From Candidatus Collierbacteria bacterium (lineage in GTDB: Bacteria; Patescibacteriota; Microgenomatia; UBA1400; JACPES01), in assembly GCA_016219325.1 (NCBI GenBank), contig JACRNH010000019.1:1-34575 (forward strand): DNA of 34,575 nucleotides, given 5' to 3'. Below the pieces are notes generated by a model, which worked only from the letters and a program-made list of their open reading frames with translations, did no database searches and was not told where the DNA came from. Position 1 is the stretch's first letter, and each line of letters begins with the position of its first letter. Positions 14,191 through 21,812 of this stretch are shown here, piece by piece. The translations under genes and the position numbers were made by a program.

Positions 14191-16080
14191 TTATGTGTTC
14201 GTCTTTCCATCAATTTCTTTTTTTATATCTTCAATAAATTTTGACAACTTGATTTGGCCGTGGTCTTGGCCGCCTCTGGCGCGGACGGAAACTGTTCCGG
14301 CTTGCTCTTCTTTACCGCCCAGAATCAGCATATAGGGCATTTTTTGGATTTGGGCGTCTCGGATTCTGGCTCCCAAGGGCTCGCTTCTATCGTCCAGTTC
14401 AACCCTGATATTGTTAGCTTTGAGTTGTTCCAAAACTTTGTTTGCATAACCCAATTGTTTATCTGTAATCGGTAAAATTACCGCCTGCACCGGAGAAAGC
14501 CAAACCGGAAACGCCCCGCCGAAGTGCTCGATTAAAATTCCGAAGAACCGTTCCATTGATCCAAAAACAACACGGTGGATCATGACACATTGTTTCTCTT
14601 TTCCGTCGTTATCAATGTAAGTAACATTGAATCCCCGCCCGAGTTTTTTTAGATATTTTGCCGCTTCAGCTTTGGTCTTGAAAAGTTTTTTAAATGTCTT
14701 TAAGTTCCAAAATTCCTCAATTTCCTCTTCCGTTGTTTCAACTGATGCCGGTTGGTTAAAATCAAATTGGACCGTCCCCAGCTGCCACTCCCGGCCGATG
14801 GAATCTTTGACCTTCATATCGATTTTCGGCCCGTAGAAAACGCCTTCGCCTTCGTCAATTTTATAGTCAAAGTCTTCGGCACTAGCAGCGTTCTTGAGCG
14901 ATTTTTCGGCAAATTCCCACATTTCTAAGGAACCTAAATATTTGGCAGGACGGGTGGCGATATACGCCTGATAATCCTTAAATCCAAGTAAAGCATATAC
15001 GTCTTTCATCAGTTGCAACACTCCCCTAACCTCGCTGATGACTTGTTCTGAAGTGCAAAAGATGTGGGAATCGTCTTGGGTAAATCCCCTGACCCGGGTC
15101 ATCCCGTGCAAAACCCCTGCCCGTTCGTACCGGTAGACTGTGCCAAGTTCTCCGATCCGCAAAGGAAGTTCACGGTAGCTTCTGGGTCTGGATTTAAAGA
15201 TCTGAATATGGTTGGGGCAGTTCATCGGCTTAAGTACTTCTTCTGAATGATAGTCGGAAGCGCTTTCGCCTTCGATATATTCGTGAAGCATGACAGGGAA
15301 CATACTATTTATATACTTGGTCAAATGCCGGCTTTTAACGAACATATCCATACTCGAAATATGAGGCGTGAAAACCAGTTGATAGCCACGTCGATAATGT
15401 TCCTCCCGCCAGTATTGTTCCAGAATATTACGAGTTCTGGCAAGTTTGGGGTGCCAAAGTATCAAGCCTTGCCCGATCAAAGGATTAGTCGAAAACAAAT
15501 CAAGTTCTTGTCCAAGTATGCGATGATCGCGTTTTTTGGCTTGTTTTGTTTGAGCAAGATACGCGTCTAGATCCTGTTTTGACGGGAAAACCGTTCCGTA
15601 AATCCGAGTCAGCATTTTATTTTTCTCACTCCCCCGCCAGTAAGCTCCGGCAATTTTTAAGAGTTTAAAATTCTGTAAAACTTTGGAGGGATTGTCAATA
15701 TGCCCGCCGCGGCAGAGATCATCATAATTTCCGGATTTATAAACAGTGAGTTTTTGACCTTCCTTAGAGAATTCACCGATTAGTTCCAGTTTATATGGAT
15801 TATCCGAATACATTTCTTGTGCGTTTTTCACATCCATTTCCACGCGTTCAAATTTAGTCCATGATTTAACTATATTTCTCATCTTATCTTCAATTTTAGG
15901 AAAATAAGACTCGAAAATTTTAGCGTCACCGAAGTCAAAATCATAATAGAAGCCGTTTTCAATCGCCGGACCGATAGTCCGTTTGGTTTTAGGCCACATC
16001 TCCATTACCGCAGCCGCCAGCAAATGGGCGCAGGAGTGGCGGAGATTGTCGAGATTTATGGATGATGATTTATGATTCAT
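14191..16080 (-). CDS. thrS: Threonyl-tRNA synthetase without TGS domain
   Basis: Class II synthetase charging tRNA-Thr. The chain begins directly in the editing domain: HSCAH (15-19) and CRGGH (123-127) are its metal-site motifs. The N-terminal TGS domain of bacterial ThrRS is absent, giving 629 aa. The catalytic core has MNCPNHIQIF with the zinc Cys, motif 2 RYERAGVLHGMTRVRGFTQDD, and motif 3 near VIHRVVFGSMERFFGILIEH. The C-terminal anticodon domain has PVQAVILPI and RVELDDRSEPLGARIRDAQ. The 5' leader is strongly structured. Confidence 0.96.
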   Translation of the reverse strand: MNHKSSSINLDNLRHSCAHLLAAAVMEMWPKTKRTIGPAIENGFYYDFDFGDAKIFESYFPKIEDKMRNIVKSWTKFERVEMDVKNAQEMYSDNPYKLELIGEFSKEGQKLTVYKSGNYDDLCRGGHIDNPSKVLQNFKLLKIAGAYWRGSEKNKMLTRIYGTVFPSKQDLDAYLAQTKQAKKRDHRILGQELDLFSTNPLIGQGLILWHPKLARTRNILEQYWREEHYRRGYQLVFTPHISSMDMFVKSRHLTKYINSMFPVMLHEYIEGESASDYHSEEVLKPMNCPNHIQIFKSRPRSYRELPLRIGELGTVYRYERAGVLHGMTRVRGFTQDDSHIFCTSEQVISEVRGVLQLMKDVYALLGFKDYQAYIATRPAKYLGSLEMWEFAEKSLKNAASAEDFDYKIDEGEGVFYGPKIDMKVKDSIGREWQLGTVQFDFNQPASVETTEEEIEEFWNLKTFKKLFKTKAEAAKYLKKLGRGFNVTYIDNDGKEKQCVMIHRVVFGSMERFFGILIEHFGGAFPVWLSPVQAVILPITDKQLGYANKVLEQLKANNIRVELDDRSEPLGARIRDAQIQKMPYMLILGGKEEQAGTVSVRARGGQDHGQIKLSKFIEDIKKEIDGKTNT

Positions 16081-16105
16081 GGTTTATATAAATAATGCTT
16101 ATAAA

Positions 16106-16190
16106 AACAATAAAACCACCCCTTCATTGCTCCCAGGTTTCCAAGCAATTACTATGGTGGCTCAATCTATCTTTTGGCTCGGGAGTGGTG
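16106..16190 (-). promoter_or_regulatory. Attenuator-like leader of thrS
   Basis: Read leftward, CCACC (16160-16156) pairs with GGTGG (16120-16116) around an inner ATTGCT/AGCAAT hairpin, and is followed by a U-rich TTTTATTGTTTTT run 25-35 nt before thrS. An upstream CACCACTCCC (16190-16181) could pair instead with the GGG..GGGGTGG arm, giving an alternative fold. A GAAGGGGTGG string recalls the T-box motif, but the following ACC..CG part is absent. Confidence 0.4.
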
Positions 16191-16255
16191 AGTTCCGTCA
16201 ACGCCAAACCAACAATGTTTTTATATTAGCAAAGTTTAATTGAAATTACAATATG

Positions 16256-16371
16256 TGGACCAGAGAGGTATCGAACCACAGACCTCCTCAATGTCAATGA
16301 GGCGCTCTTTACCCGTCAAAGTTTTCGCTTTGCGAAAATTTAGTCGGGTAAACCAACTGAGCTATTCATTT
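16256..16371 (-). pseudogene. Decayed tRNA-Val copy with palindromic insertion in the D-loop
   Basis: The anticodon arm (CCTCA-TTGACAT-TGAGG) and flanks are identical over about 38 nt to the intact tRNA-Val 2 nt upstream. The 5' acceptor strand (AAATGAA) no longer pairs with the 3' strand (TGGTCCA), and the T-stem is broken (TGTGG against CCTCT). A 42-bp palindromic block interrupts the D-loop exactly between TTGGTT and AGAGC. Confidence 0.75.
16308..16352. repeat. Palindromic insertion element, copy A
   Basis: TTTACCCG...CGGGTAAA arms around an AATTTTCGC-AAA-GCGAAAA inner stem; 45 bp as a palindrome, 42 bp (16309-16350) as net insertion relative to the intact tRNA-Val. Identical to copy B over at least 53 bp including tRNA flanks. 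Confidence 0.85.
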
Positions 16372-16372
16372 G

Positions 16373-16446
16373 TGGAACCATGTGGACTCGAACCACAGAC
16401 CTCCTCAATGTCAATGAGGCGCTCTAACCAACTGAGCTATGGCTCC
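16373..16446 (-). tRNA. tRNA-Val (GAC)
   Basis: Acceptor GGAGCCA pairs with TGGTTCC (one G-U). D-arm AGCTCAGTTGGTTAGAGC; anticodon arm CCTCA-TTGACAT-TGAGG gives GAC; T-arm TGTGG-TTCGAGT-CCACA. The discriminator is A and CCA is not encoded (CAA follows). 74 nt. Confidence 0.93.
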
Positions 16447-16699
16447 CCAATTTATAGTAATTTGTTAATACTTTTTTCAAATGAGTTCTTCCCCAACCTG
16501 TTTTGAAAAACTTCTCTCTGGCTGCCGCGTCTTGTTGGTTTAAATAACCCTCCAGATAGATTATCTCAAACAGCGTTCTATTTTTTGTCGCTTCAACTTT
16601 ACCAGAGTTATGATACTCCAATCTTTTTTGTGGATTATTTGAATAACCAACTTAGAGCTTATTGTCCTTTAAACTCCTTAAGATATAGACGTAGTACAT
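16424..16699 (-). pseudogene. GIY-YIG endonuclease-like gene with nonsense mutation
   Basis: Reading from ATG 16699 gives MYYVYILRSLKDNKL, then TAA (16652-16654), then VGYSNNPQKRLEYHNSGKVE and on to REKFFKTGWGRTHLKKVL in the same frame. In the UvrC/SLX1-like small GIY-YIG family this position is Tyr (KLYVGYS), so TAT to TAA is the likely change. The frame runs on into the tRNA-Val gene, whose sequence forms the last residues. Intact relatives are about 80-95 aa. It lies between two tRNA loci with palindromic insertions. Confidence 0.75.
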
Positions 16700-16705
16700 A
16701 AGTTT

Positions 16706-16775
16706 CGCTCTTTACCCGTCAAAGTTTTCGCTTTGCGAAAATTTAGTCGGGTAAACCACTGAGCTACGAGTCCGC
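16706..16775 (-). pseudogene. tRNA 5' fragment carrying the same palindromic insertion
   Basis: Read leftward from 16775: GCGGACTCGTAGCTCAGTGG is a tRNA acceptor strand plus D-arm start, then the palindromic block, then AGAGCG. Where the anticodon stem should follow, the sequence becomes AAACTT and the GIY-YIG start codon. No anticodon or T-arm is present. Confidence 0.6.
16711..16755. repeat. Palindromic insertion element, copy B
   Basis: Same 45-bp palindrome as 16308-16352, at the same D-loop site but in a tRNA fragment whose 5' part differs from tRNA-Val. Confidence 0.85.
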
Positions 16776-16825
16776 AACAAAATCTTATTTTACCACTGAG
16801 AACTCTATCGCGCCAAAATGAAAAT

Positions 16826-17593
16826 TTAAGAAACTGAAGACTTTGTTTCCGCCGCCGGCCGCCGGCTGTCAATTACGCTGACGGCGATATCTTTAACCTG
16901 CCGCGTTGCTTGTTCCAATTGCGATTTCAGCGCCCTAATCTCTTCCGCCTGATCCTTGACGTTTTTCTCCAGCGTCTGAATTCTTAGCGAAGACAACGCT
17001 TTCTCTCCATCAACTTGCTTTTCCAATAAATCTTTGGCGGTTTTTGCTTTTTGCTGCTCTTCGCTTCCGGCCGCCTCCGCCGCCTGTTTCACCGCTTTAT
17101 CAAGCTGTGCCGGAAACTCTTCAACCAGCTTCTTTAGTCTATTAAACTCCTTTTCCCAACCCGAAAGTTCTTCTTTCTTCAATTGAAGCACCTGTTTCTC
17201 TTGGGAAACTGCTTCTTCGTGAGCTCGGCGCTTAGTCTTCAAATCAATCTCCAGCTCGTCAAGTTTCTCTTGCCGAGTCCGTTTTAATTCATAATCTAAC
17301 TCCTGTTTGGCCCGTTTCATGTCTTCCTGAAATTTCCGAAGTTCGTCTTGGGCTTTTTGTTCATCTTCCAATTGTTGCTGGCGCTGCTGTTCCAGTTTGT
17401 TAATCCCCTCGTCTATTGAAGTTTTGACCGAAACCAAAGTTGTCACCGCCGCTTGTAGTGATTCGGTAGCAGTCCGCAAACTTTTAGTCGGAGCGATCGG
17501 AGTTGTCTCTCCCCTGCTTTCAACTTGTTTAATTAACTCTTGATATCCTTCCCACAATTCCGTCTTAGTGCTGGCCGGGCTGATTTTCTTCAT
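16826..17593 (-). CDS. Coiled-coil hypothetical protein
   Basis: 255 aa, dominated by heptad-rich, Lys/Glu/Gln-rich helix from about residue 45 to 235 (for example EQQRQQQLEDEQKAQDELRK). Short N- and C-terminal tails are polar. No membrane segment or signal peptide, so it is cytosolic, probably a structural or scaffolding coiled coil. Family not recognised. It is monocistronic and divergent from the tiny membrane ORFs. Confidence 0.7.
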   Translation of the reverse strand: MKKISPASTKTELWEGYQELIKQVESRGETTPIAPTKSLRTATESLQAAVTTLVSVKTSIDEGINKLEQQRQQQLEDEQKAQDELRKFQEDMKRAKQELDYELKRTRQEKLDELEIDLKTKRRAHEEAVSQEKQVLQLKKEELSGWEKEFNRLKKLVEEFPAQLDKAVKQAAEAAGSEEQQKAKTAKDLLEKQVDGEKALSSLRIQTLEKNVKDQAEEIRALKSQLEQATRQVKDIAVSVIDSRRPAAETKSSVS

Positions 17594-17656
17594 GTGGCGG
17601 CATTATACCAGATAACTGCTACTCACTCACCTTACCCCGAATTTTTTTGTGATATT

Positions 17657-17875
17657 ATGACAATGAAAATGGCAAAACAGCGTCGCAGAAATGACGGTAT
17701 CAACATATTTTGGCGCGATGTTAGTATCGCCGGAGGGCAAGTGACTTTTGGCGTCTTCGCAGTTCTGTGGTTTGTTCCGCCGTTTGACATCCCAAAGATT
17801 GGCGTGTTACTATTAAATTGTTTGGCAACGACTTGGTTTATTTTAAGAGGTTTAAAAATCGCAAAAGACCTATGA
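17657..17875 (+). CDS. Small two-helix membrane protein
   Basis: 72 aa from ATG 17657 (in-frame ATGs at 17663 and 17669 also possible). A basic start (MAKQRRRNDG) is followed by two hydrophobic stretches (about GQVTFGVFAVLWFVPPF and GVLLLNCLATTWFIL), so it is likely a small inner-membrane protein with cytoplasmic N-terminus. Family not recognised. The stop TGA overlaps the next start (ATGA). Confidence 0.6.
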   Translation: MTMKMAKQRRRNDGINIFWRDVSIAGGQVTFGVFAVLWFVPPFDIPKIGVLLLNCLATTWFILRGLKIAKDL

Positions 17876-17976
17876 CAGAAATTAACCCCATGGTGGGTTT
17901 AGCTTTTTCAGAAGCTATAATTATCTGCTTCATCTTTGTGATGATGCATTTCAGTCTGCCAAAATCTGCAAATTAA
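17872..17976 (+). CDS. 34-aa single-helix membrane peptide
   Basis: MTEINPMVGLAFSEAIIICF leads into one hydrophobic helix. ATG 17872 overlaps the upstream stop by 4 nt (ATGA), the best evidence that it is translated. TAA stop. Function unknown. Confidence 0.5.
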   Translation: MTEINPMVGLAFSEAIIICFIFVMMHFSLPKSAN

Positions 17977-17981
17977 AATTT

Positions 17982-18065
17982 ATGGATATCAACACCATCC
18001 TCATCATCGGTACCGTAATCTTAATGGCTACGGCCTTCTACTTCGGCTTCATTAAATCCCGCTAG
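17982..18065 (+). CDS. 27-aa single-helix membrane peptide
   Basis: MDINTILIIGTVILMATAFY followed by FGFIKSR: one membrane helix and a basic end. It starts 5 nt after the previous stop. It resembles in size and style the 22-aa peptide at 21051. KdpF-type subunits look similar, but no kdp genes are present. Confidence 0.45.
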   Translation: MDINTILIIGTVILMATAFYFGFIKSR

Positions 18066-18093
18066 TTATTTCTAATAAGATGATCTTATCATT

Positions 18094-18354
18094 TTATTTT
18101 GTACCGCCGTAATTTTCTCCTAGCCCTAACATTGCGGCTTCGACACGGTTGTGGGCAGAATAAACATTTCCTATCGCGACGCCTCTTAGTCTTTTCGATC
18201 GGCGGTTAGAAACTGCTTGGGTCAAATCTGGCGAATAGACGCCCATTCCAGTAGCTTTCATCCAATAAGCATCCTGCAGAGCCTGAGACGACAGAACCGT
18301 TGTTTCAGGAGCATCCACTAATTTTCTTAAATTTTGTTCTGCTGATAATTGCAT
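18094..18354 (-). CDS. Small hypothetical protein behind an attenuator-like leader
   Basis: 86 aa from ATG 18354 (MQLSAEQNLRKLVDAPETTV). An in-frame ATG at 18372 is less likely because its codons form the strong ribosome site GGAAGGGGGTGA. The C-terminus is basic then glycine-rich (RRSKRLRGVAIGNVYSAHNR). Family not recognised. It is preceded by a hairpin element shared with the operon at 20939. Confidence 0.6.
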   Translation of the reverse strand: MQLSAEQNLRKLVDAPETTVLSSQALQDAYWMKATGMGVYSPDLTQAVSNRRSKRLRGVAIGNVYSAHNRVEAAMLGLGENYGGTK

Positions 18355-18358
18355 ATTT

Positions 18359-18434
18359 TCACCCCCTTCCAAAAAACCCCCATTTCTGGGGGTTTTGGAC
18401 TTTAATATTTAACGCTTTTTATTCCATAACCCCC
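18359..18434 (-). promoter_or_regulatory. Attenuator-like leader element, copy 1
   Basis: Read leftward: GGGGGTTATGGAATAAAAAG, an AT spacer of 16 nt, CCAAAACCCCCAGAAATGGG(GG), then six U, then the ribosome site of the 86-aa gene. The CCCCC can pair with the downstream GGGGG (terminator), with the upstream GGGGGTT (antiterminator), or with the GGGGG of the ribosome site. Confidence 0.55.
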
Positions 18435-18534
18435 TGATCATTGAGCCTAATAAAGGCCCAACGGTTGACGGGATTAAGGACTTGGTAAGAAATTAATTTT
18501 GATTTCATAAGAATAGTTTGATTTTACAATTAAT

Positions 18535-19677
18535 TTATTTGGTTGTAAAGTATTTCTCAAAAAAGGCTACATATAATTTTACGCTTGTCCCCATTTCCTT
18601 TATAGAAATATATTCGTCCGGCTCATGAGCAGTGTATACGCTGGCAGGAACGTGAACGATTGATGGAATTCCGGCTTGAGTAAATTCTTTGGCAACGCTG
18701 TTCCCCCCGATTGTTATTGCTTTCATCGGCAAATTAATCATTTTTGCAGCCTTTTTAAATGAGGTTATTAGCTCATGAGATTCAACAACATGTGGTTCGG
18801 TTGCGTATAAAATTGAAATCTTAAATTTTTTATTAGTGCCAGAAGTTGATTTGACAAGCATCTCAATCTTTCCAATGACTTCTTTTGAAGAAATCCCTAG
18901 AGGAAAACGAATATCCATTTGACCAAAAGCGTAAGCCGGAATTGAATTTGCCATTTCTCCACCGGTGATAAGACTTGTATTCAGGTGCAACGGGGTAAAC
19001 CTTTTGTCAAATTTTTCGAACTTTAGGTCGTTCTTTAATATTGAAATTAGATCAATAAGATTTTCAACAGCGTTTTGGCCGTGTTCTTGGAGACCGGAAT
19101 GTTCTTGTTTTCCAAAGCTTTCAATTTTAATTTGGATACAGCCTTTTTCTCCATAATCAAAAGAATTGAGATATCCACCGTCAATCATTAATCCGGCATC
19201 AGCTTTAAACCCTTTCTGTAATAAAAACTTTGCACCATAAATATTATCGTCTTCTTCGTCTGCCATTGCCACTAAATAAATTTTTCCGTCAAATGCCGGA
19301 TGTTTCTGAATAAATTTTTTAACGGCACAATACGCAACTGCAAATGGACCTTTGTCGTCAACAGCTCCCCTGCCATAAATCCTTCCATTTTTTATCGCTG
19401 GCTTTAGTGGATCTGTTATTTTCCATCCTTTGCCAAATTCGACTGTATCCATGTGGCAGGCAATCACTAATGATTTTTTACCGCTTCCAATTTCGCCAAT
19501 TACATTTGCCCGGTTCTTTTTTTTAGCCAAAACTTTCACTTTCATATTTAGCTCTTTCAATAATTTAGAGATATATGGCGCGCATGTAGTTTCATTTCCA
19601 AATGGGGTAACTGTGTTGAAAGCGATTAGTTTGGAAGTGATGTCAATGAGTCCTTGTTGTAATAAAGACCTTTTCAT
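18535..19677 (-). CDS. M20-family metallopeptidase / deacylase
   Basis: Zinc aminoacylase or peptidase of the ArgE/DapE/CPG2 family, cytosolic, 380 aa. Metal ligands and catalytic residues are all visible: ACHMDTV (His75), GAVDDKG (Asp107/108), ADEEDD (Glu141/142), MIDGGY, and a C-terminal TAHEPDEYI His. A dimerisation lid lies between about 180 and 290. Specificity (acetyl-amino acid, diaminopimelate or dipeptide) is not decidable. The ATG overlaps the upstream gene stop by 4 nt (ATGA), so it is coupled to the 421-aa protein. Confidence 0.9.
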   Translation of the reverse strand: MKRSLLQQGLIDITSKLIAFNTVTPFGNETTCAPYISKLLKELNMKVKVLAKKKNRANVIGEIGSGKKSLVIACHMDTVEFGKGWKITDPLKPAIKNGRIYGRGAVDDKGPFAVAYCAVKKFIQKHPAFDGKIYLVAMADEEDDNIYGAKFLLQKGFKADAGLMIDGGYLNSFDYGEKGCIQIKIESFGKQEHSGLQEHGQNAVENLIDLISILKNDLKFEKFDKRFTPLHLNTSLITGGEMANSIPAYAFGQMDIRFPLGISSKEVIGKIEMLVKSTSGTNKKFKISILYATEPHVVESHELITSFKKAAKMINLPMKAITIGGNSVAKEFTQAGIPSIVHVPASVYTAHEPDEYISIKEMGTSVKLYVAFFEKYFTTK

Positions 19678-20939
19678 TTATTTGCTCCTTTGATTCGATT
19701 GAATGGCTGCCTAATACTTAAAGGATTAGATGGGTTTTTTATATCACGCGGTTTACCCATTATAATTGCGGGCGTCTCTCCGGTAACATGAGGCACAACT
19801 GCCATTTGATAATCAGCAGTTGTCTCGGCACCTAGGATCAGTCTTTCCTCGTCATGAGCTTTACTCTGAAGCATACGATAAAGTGCAAGCTCCATAAAGG
19901 CTGAAATTGTTACAGTTTCATCTGTTGGTATTCTTTGCTTGTGGCGGTATTTGATTTCTTCTTCTTCAAAACTCATTAGGGCTCCGGTGCCTCGCACGCC
20001 GAGATTCTGCCGTAACCATTCATCCATTGCCTGGTTTTCATCGGTTACAAAGAATTTTCTTTCTCCGAGGTTTCCCTTTCTAAATCGAGAAATAAAATCC
20101 TCTCTCATTGATAAAATAGCTGGAGCTATTGTTTCTTCGATTGAAACTGCTGAAGCATGAAATCCTTCATCCCCGAAATAAATTTTTGTGATATTTGCCA
20201 AATCGTCAAATGCAGATTGGAGAGTTGTAAGCATATCATTTTCTCGTCCTTTATAGTGATCTAGAACGTCTTGTCCAATCTCAACAAGCCTCTCAGATCC
20301 TTCTCTTCCGGAATAAGTAAGGAATTCAAGGTCAACTTTAATACCCCTATCTGCAATCATTCTAAAAGCATTCCCCAAAGCAATGCCTGTTGAGGCGAAT
20401 CCAAGGCCAAGAGTTGGGTGAAGGGATCCGTCGGCGTGGCTTAGAAGACCTTTATCATTGACTTTTATATTATAAGGAGGACATAGCGGATGTTGAGTTT
20501 TAATAGTTCCTTTTCCTGCTTGACGCGCCATATCCGATAATCCCTTTGTTAGAGCTTTAGGATTATTTTCGGATGTTGTCAGAGAAGATATGGCAAGAAC
20601 TTTAGGTAACGTATTAGTTAAAAAAACTTCCATAAGGCTTTCATTTTTTTGGAATGCTTTGCCGTGGACGACTTCGGCCAACACATTAACCAAAGCTTCC
20701 TGAGAAATCAAATTGCCAATTCGTTTTTTTAAAATTTCAGGGGCAACATCTCCCAAATCAAGTTTCTCGTCTGTTCCTGCGATATCGCAAGCAGCCCTAG
20801 ACGTCAGATTTGGTAAAGATTCCCTTAATGCTTTTCCAGCCAATGGTCCAGTCGTTACCCAATTCTTTTCAGTAATTTCAGCAACAATATTTAAGACAGG
20901 ATGTCCTTTTGGAATTTCTAGTTCTTGTGTTTTAGTCAT
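19674..20939 (-). CDS. Hypothetical protein coupled to M20 peptidase
   Basis: 421 aa, soluble, starting MTKTQELEIPKGHPVLNIVA. I cannot place it in a family. Notable segments are HPLCPPYNI, GLGFASTGIALGNAF (a Rossmann-like Gly-rich stretch), FLTYSGREGSERL and GEAETT-like LGAETTADYQMAVVPHVTGE. The 4-nt overlap with an M20 peptidase suggests it makes or handles an N-acyl or peptide-bonded small molecule; this is inference. Expression probably passes through the hairpin leader immediately upstream, whose U-tract ends only a few nt before the ATG. Confidence 0.75.
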   Translation of the reverse strand: MTKTQELEIPKGHPVLNIVAEITEKNWVTTGPLAGKALRESLPNLTSRAACDIAGTDEKLDLGDVAPEILKKRIGNLISQEALVNVLAEVVHGKAFQKNESLMEVFLTNTLPKVLAISSLTTSENNPKALTKGLSDMARQAGKGTIKTQHPLCPPYNIKVNDKGLLSHADGSLHPTLGLGFASTGIALGNAFRMIADRGIKVDLEFLTYSGREGSERLVEIGQDVLDHYKGRENDMLTTLQSAFDDLANITKIYFGDEGFHASAVSIEETIAPAILSMREDFISRFRKGNLGERKFFVTDENQAMDEWLRQNLGVRGTGALMSFEEEEIKYRHKQRIPTDETVTISAFMELALYRMLQSKAHDEERLILGAETTADYQMAVVPHVTGETPAIIMGKPRDIKNPSNPLSIRQPFNRIKGANK

Positions 20940-20944
20940 TTAAA

Positions 20945-21011
20945 TAAAAAATCCCCCATTTCTGGGGGTTTTGGTTTAAAAATATTTTTAACTTTTTATT
21001 CCATTACCCCC
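20945..21011 (-). promoter_or_regulatory. Attenuator-like leader element, copy 2
   Basis: Same plan as copy 1: GGGGGTAATGGAATAAAAAG (19 of 20 identical), a 17-nt AT spacer, then the identical CCAAAACCCCCAGAAATGGG(GG) hairpin, then A-U6. It is directly in front of the 421-aa gene start; the GGGGG arm may also serve as its ribosome site. Confidence 0.55.
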
Positions 21012-21050
21012 GCTTTGGCCTCATTAACGAGGTTAAGGCGGTTAATAATA

Positions 21051-21119
21051 ATGGACAAAATCTTTTTCGGTGTCATTGGTATGTATCTTATATGTGGTTT
21101 AGTTTTTTGTCAATCGTGA
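21051..21119 (+). CDS. Possible 22-aa membrane peptide
   Basis: MDKIFFGVIGMYLICGLVFC-type hydrophobic peptide with an AAGGCGG ribosome-like site about 10 nt before ATG 21051. It lies on the other strand from the leader element. Similar in style to the 27-aa peptide at 17982. Very short, so weakly supported. Confidence 0.3.
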   Translation: MDKIFFGVIGMYLICGLVFCQS

Positions 21120-21122
21120 AGT

Positions 21123-21788
21123 TTATCCCGGGGCCATTTGGGCCGAACGTTCGGATGACAACATATATTTGGTGCCGGATTTCTTAAATTGAGCCCAAAA
21201 GAAAGGGGTTTTATCCTGGCGCTTGTTAAACATTTGCGCCCAATTAGCTCCGTCGTCTAATGTCTTTTTGACGAACTCCAAAGTACTTTTTAAGGTTTCA
21301 AAAAATCCGACGTGATATTTTCCGGGGTTAACCGGAGCAATAAAAGCCGCTTTCTCAATTTCAGAAGCAAAATTTCGGGTGGATTTGGCGATCTTTAAAA
21401 TCGTTTCCCTCAACGATTCTATTTGTCTTTCGACCTCTTTTTGCTTGTTCATAAATCTCTGCCTGTCTTCATCTTCATGCTGTTTGGCCATCATGATTTC
21501 CTTGAACCGCCGGTCATTCTCCTGTTTTTTAGCTTCTTCGGCCCTGAAGACTTCGCTAACGCTAAAATCATTTCCTGGACTTAGCTCGGATGGTAAAGCA
21601 TCGACTACTCTGGAATTAGCAGCACTAGCCTTGAATGCCTCCAGGAAATCGGCAGAATGGTTGGAAACTTTTGGCTGCCTATCAGCATTCTCCTTAAAAG
21701 CCTCAAGAAAGCTGGTAGCCTTTAACTTGCTTTTTGGTTTTGGCGAGTTGAAATGGCCGAATGGATCTGCCTGATTATTCGTAAACAT
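21123..21788 (-). CDS. Hypothetical protein, CPR-type C-terminal domain
   Basis: 221 aa. The N-terminal 60 residues are disordered and hold a repeated motif, SFLEAFKENA and DFLEAFKASA, 22 residues apart. A charged coiled coil (about 80-135) follows, then a conserved-looking C-terminal block (YHVGFFETLKSTLEFVKKTL, ANWAQMF, WAQFKKSGTKYMLSSER). From memory this block resembles DUF5660, found in many Patescibacteria hypothetical proteins; I could not check it. No membrane segment. Confidence 0.65.
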   Translation of the reverse strand: MFTNNQADPFGHFNSPKPKSKLKATSFLEAFKENADRQPKVSNHSADFLEAFKASAANSRVVDALPSELSPGNDFSVSEVFRAEEAKKQENDRRFKEIMMAKQHEDEDRQRFMNKQKEVERQIESLRETILKIAKSTRNFASEIEKAAFIAPVNPGKYHVGFFETLKSTLEFVKKTLDDGANWAQMFNKRQDKTPFFWAQFKKSGTKYMLSSERSAQMAPG

Positions 21789-21812
21789 ATTTTAATTATC
21801 CTACGACAAAAT

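Noticed and set aside
16240..16506. Forward-strand frame with repeated GIEPQTSSMSMRRS segments
   Set aside because: The internal repeat is the two tRNA-Val copies read on the wrong strand.
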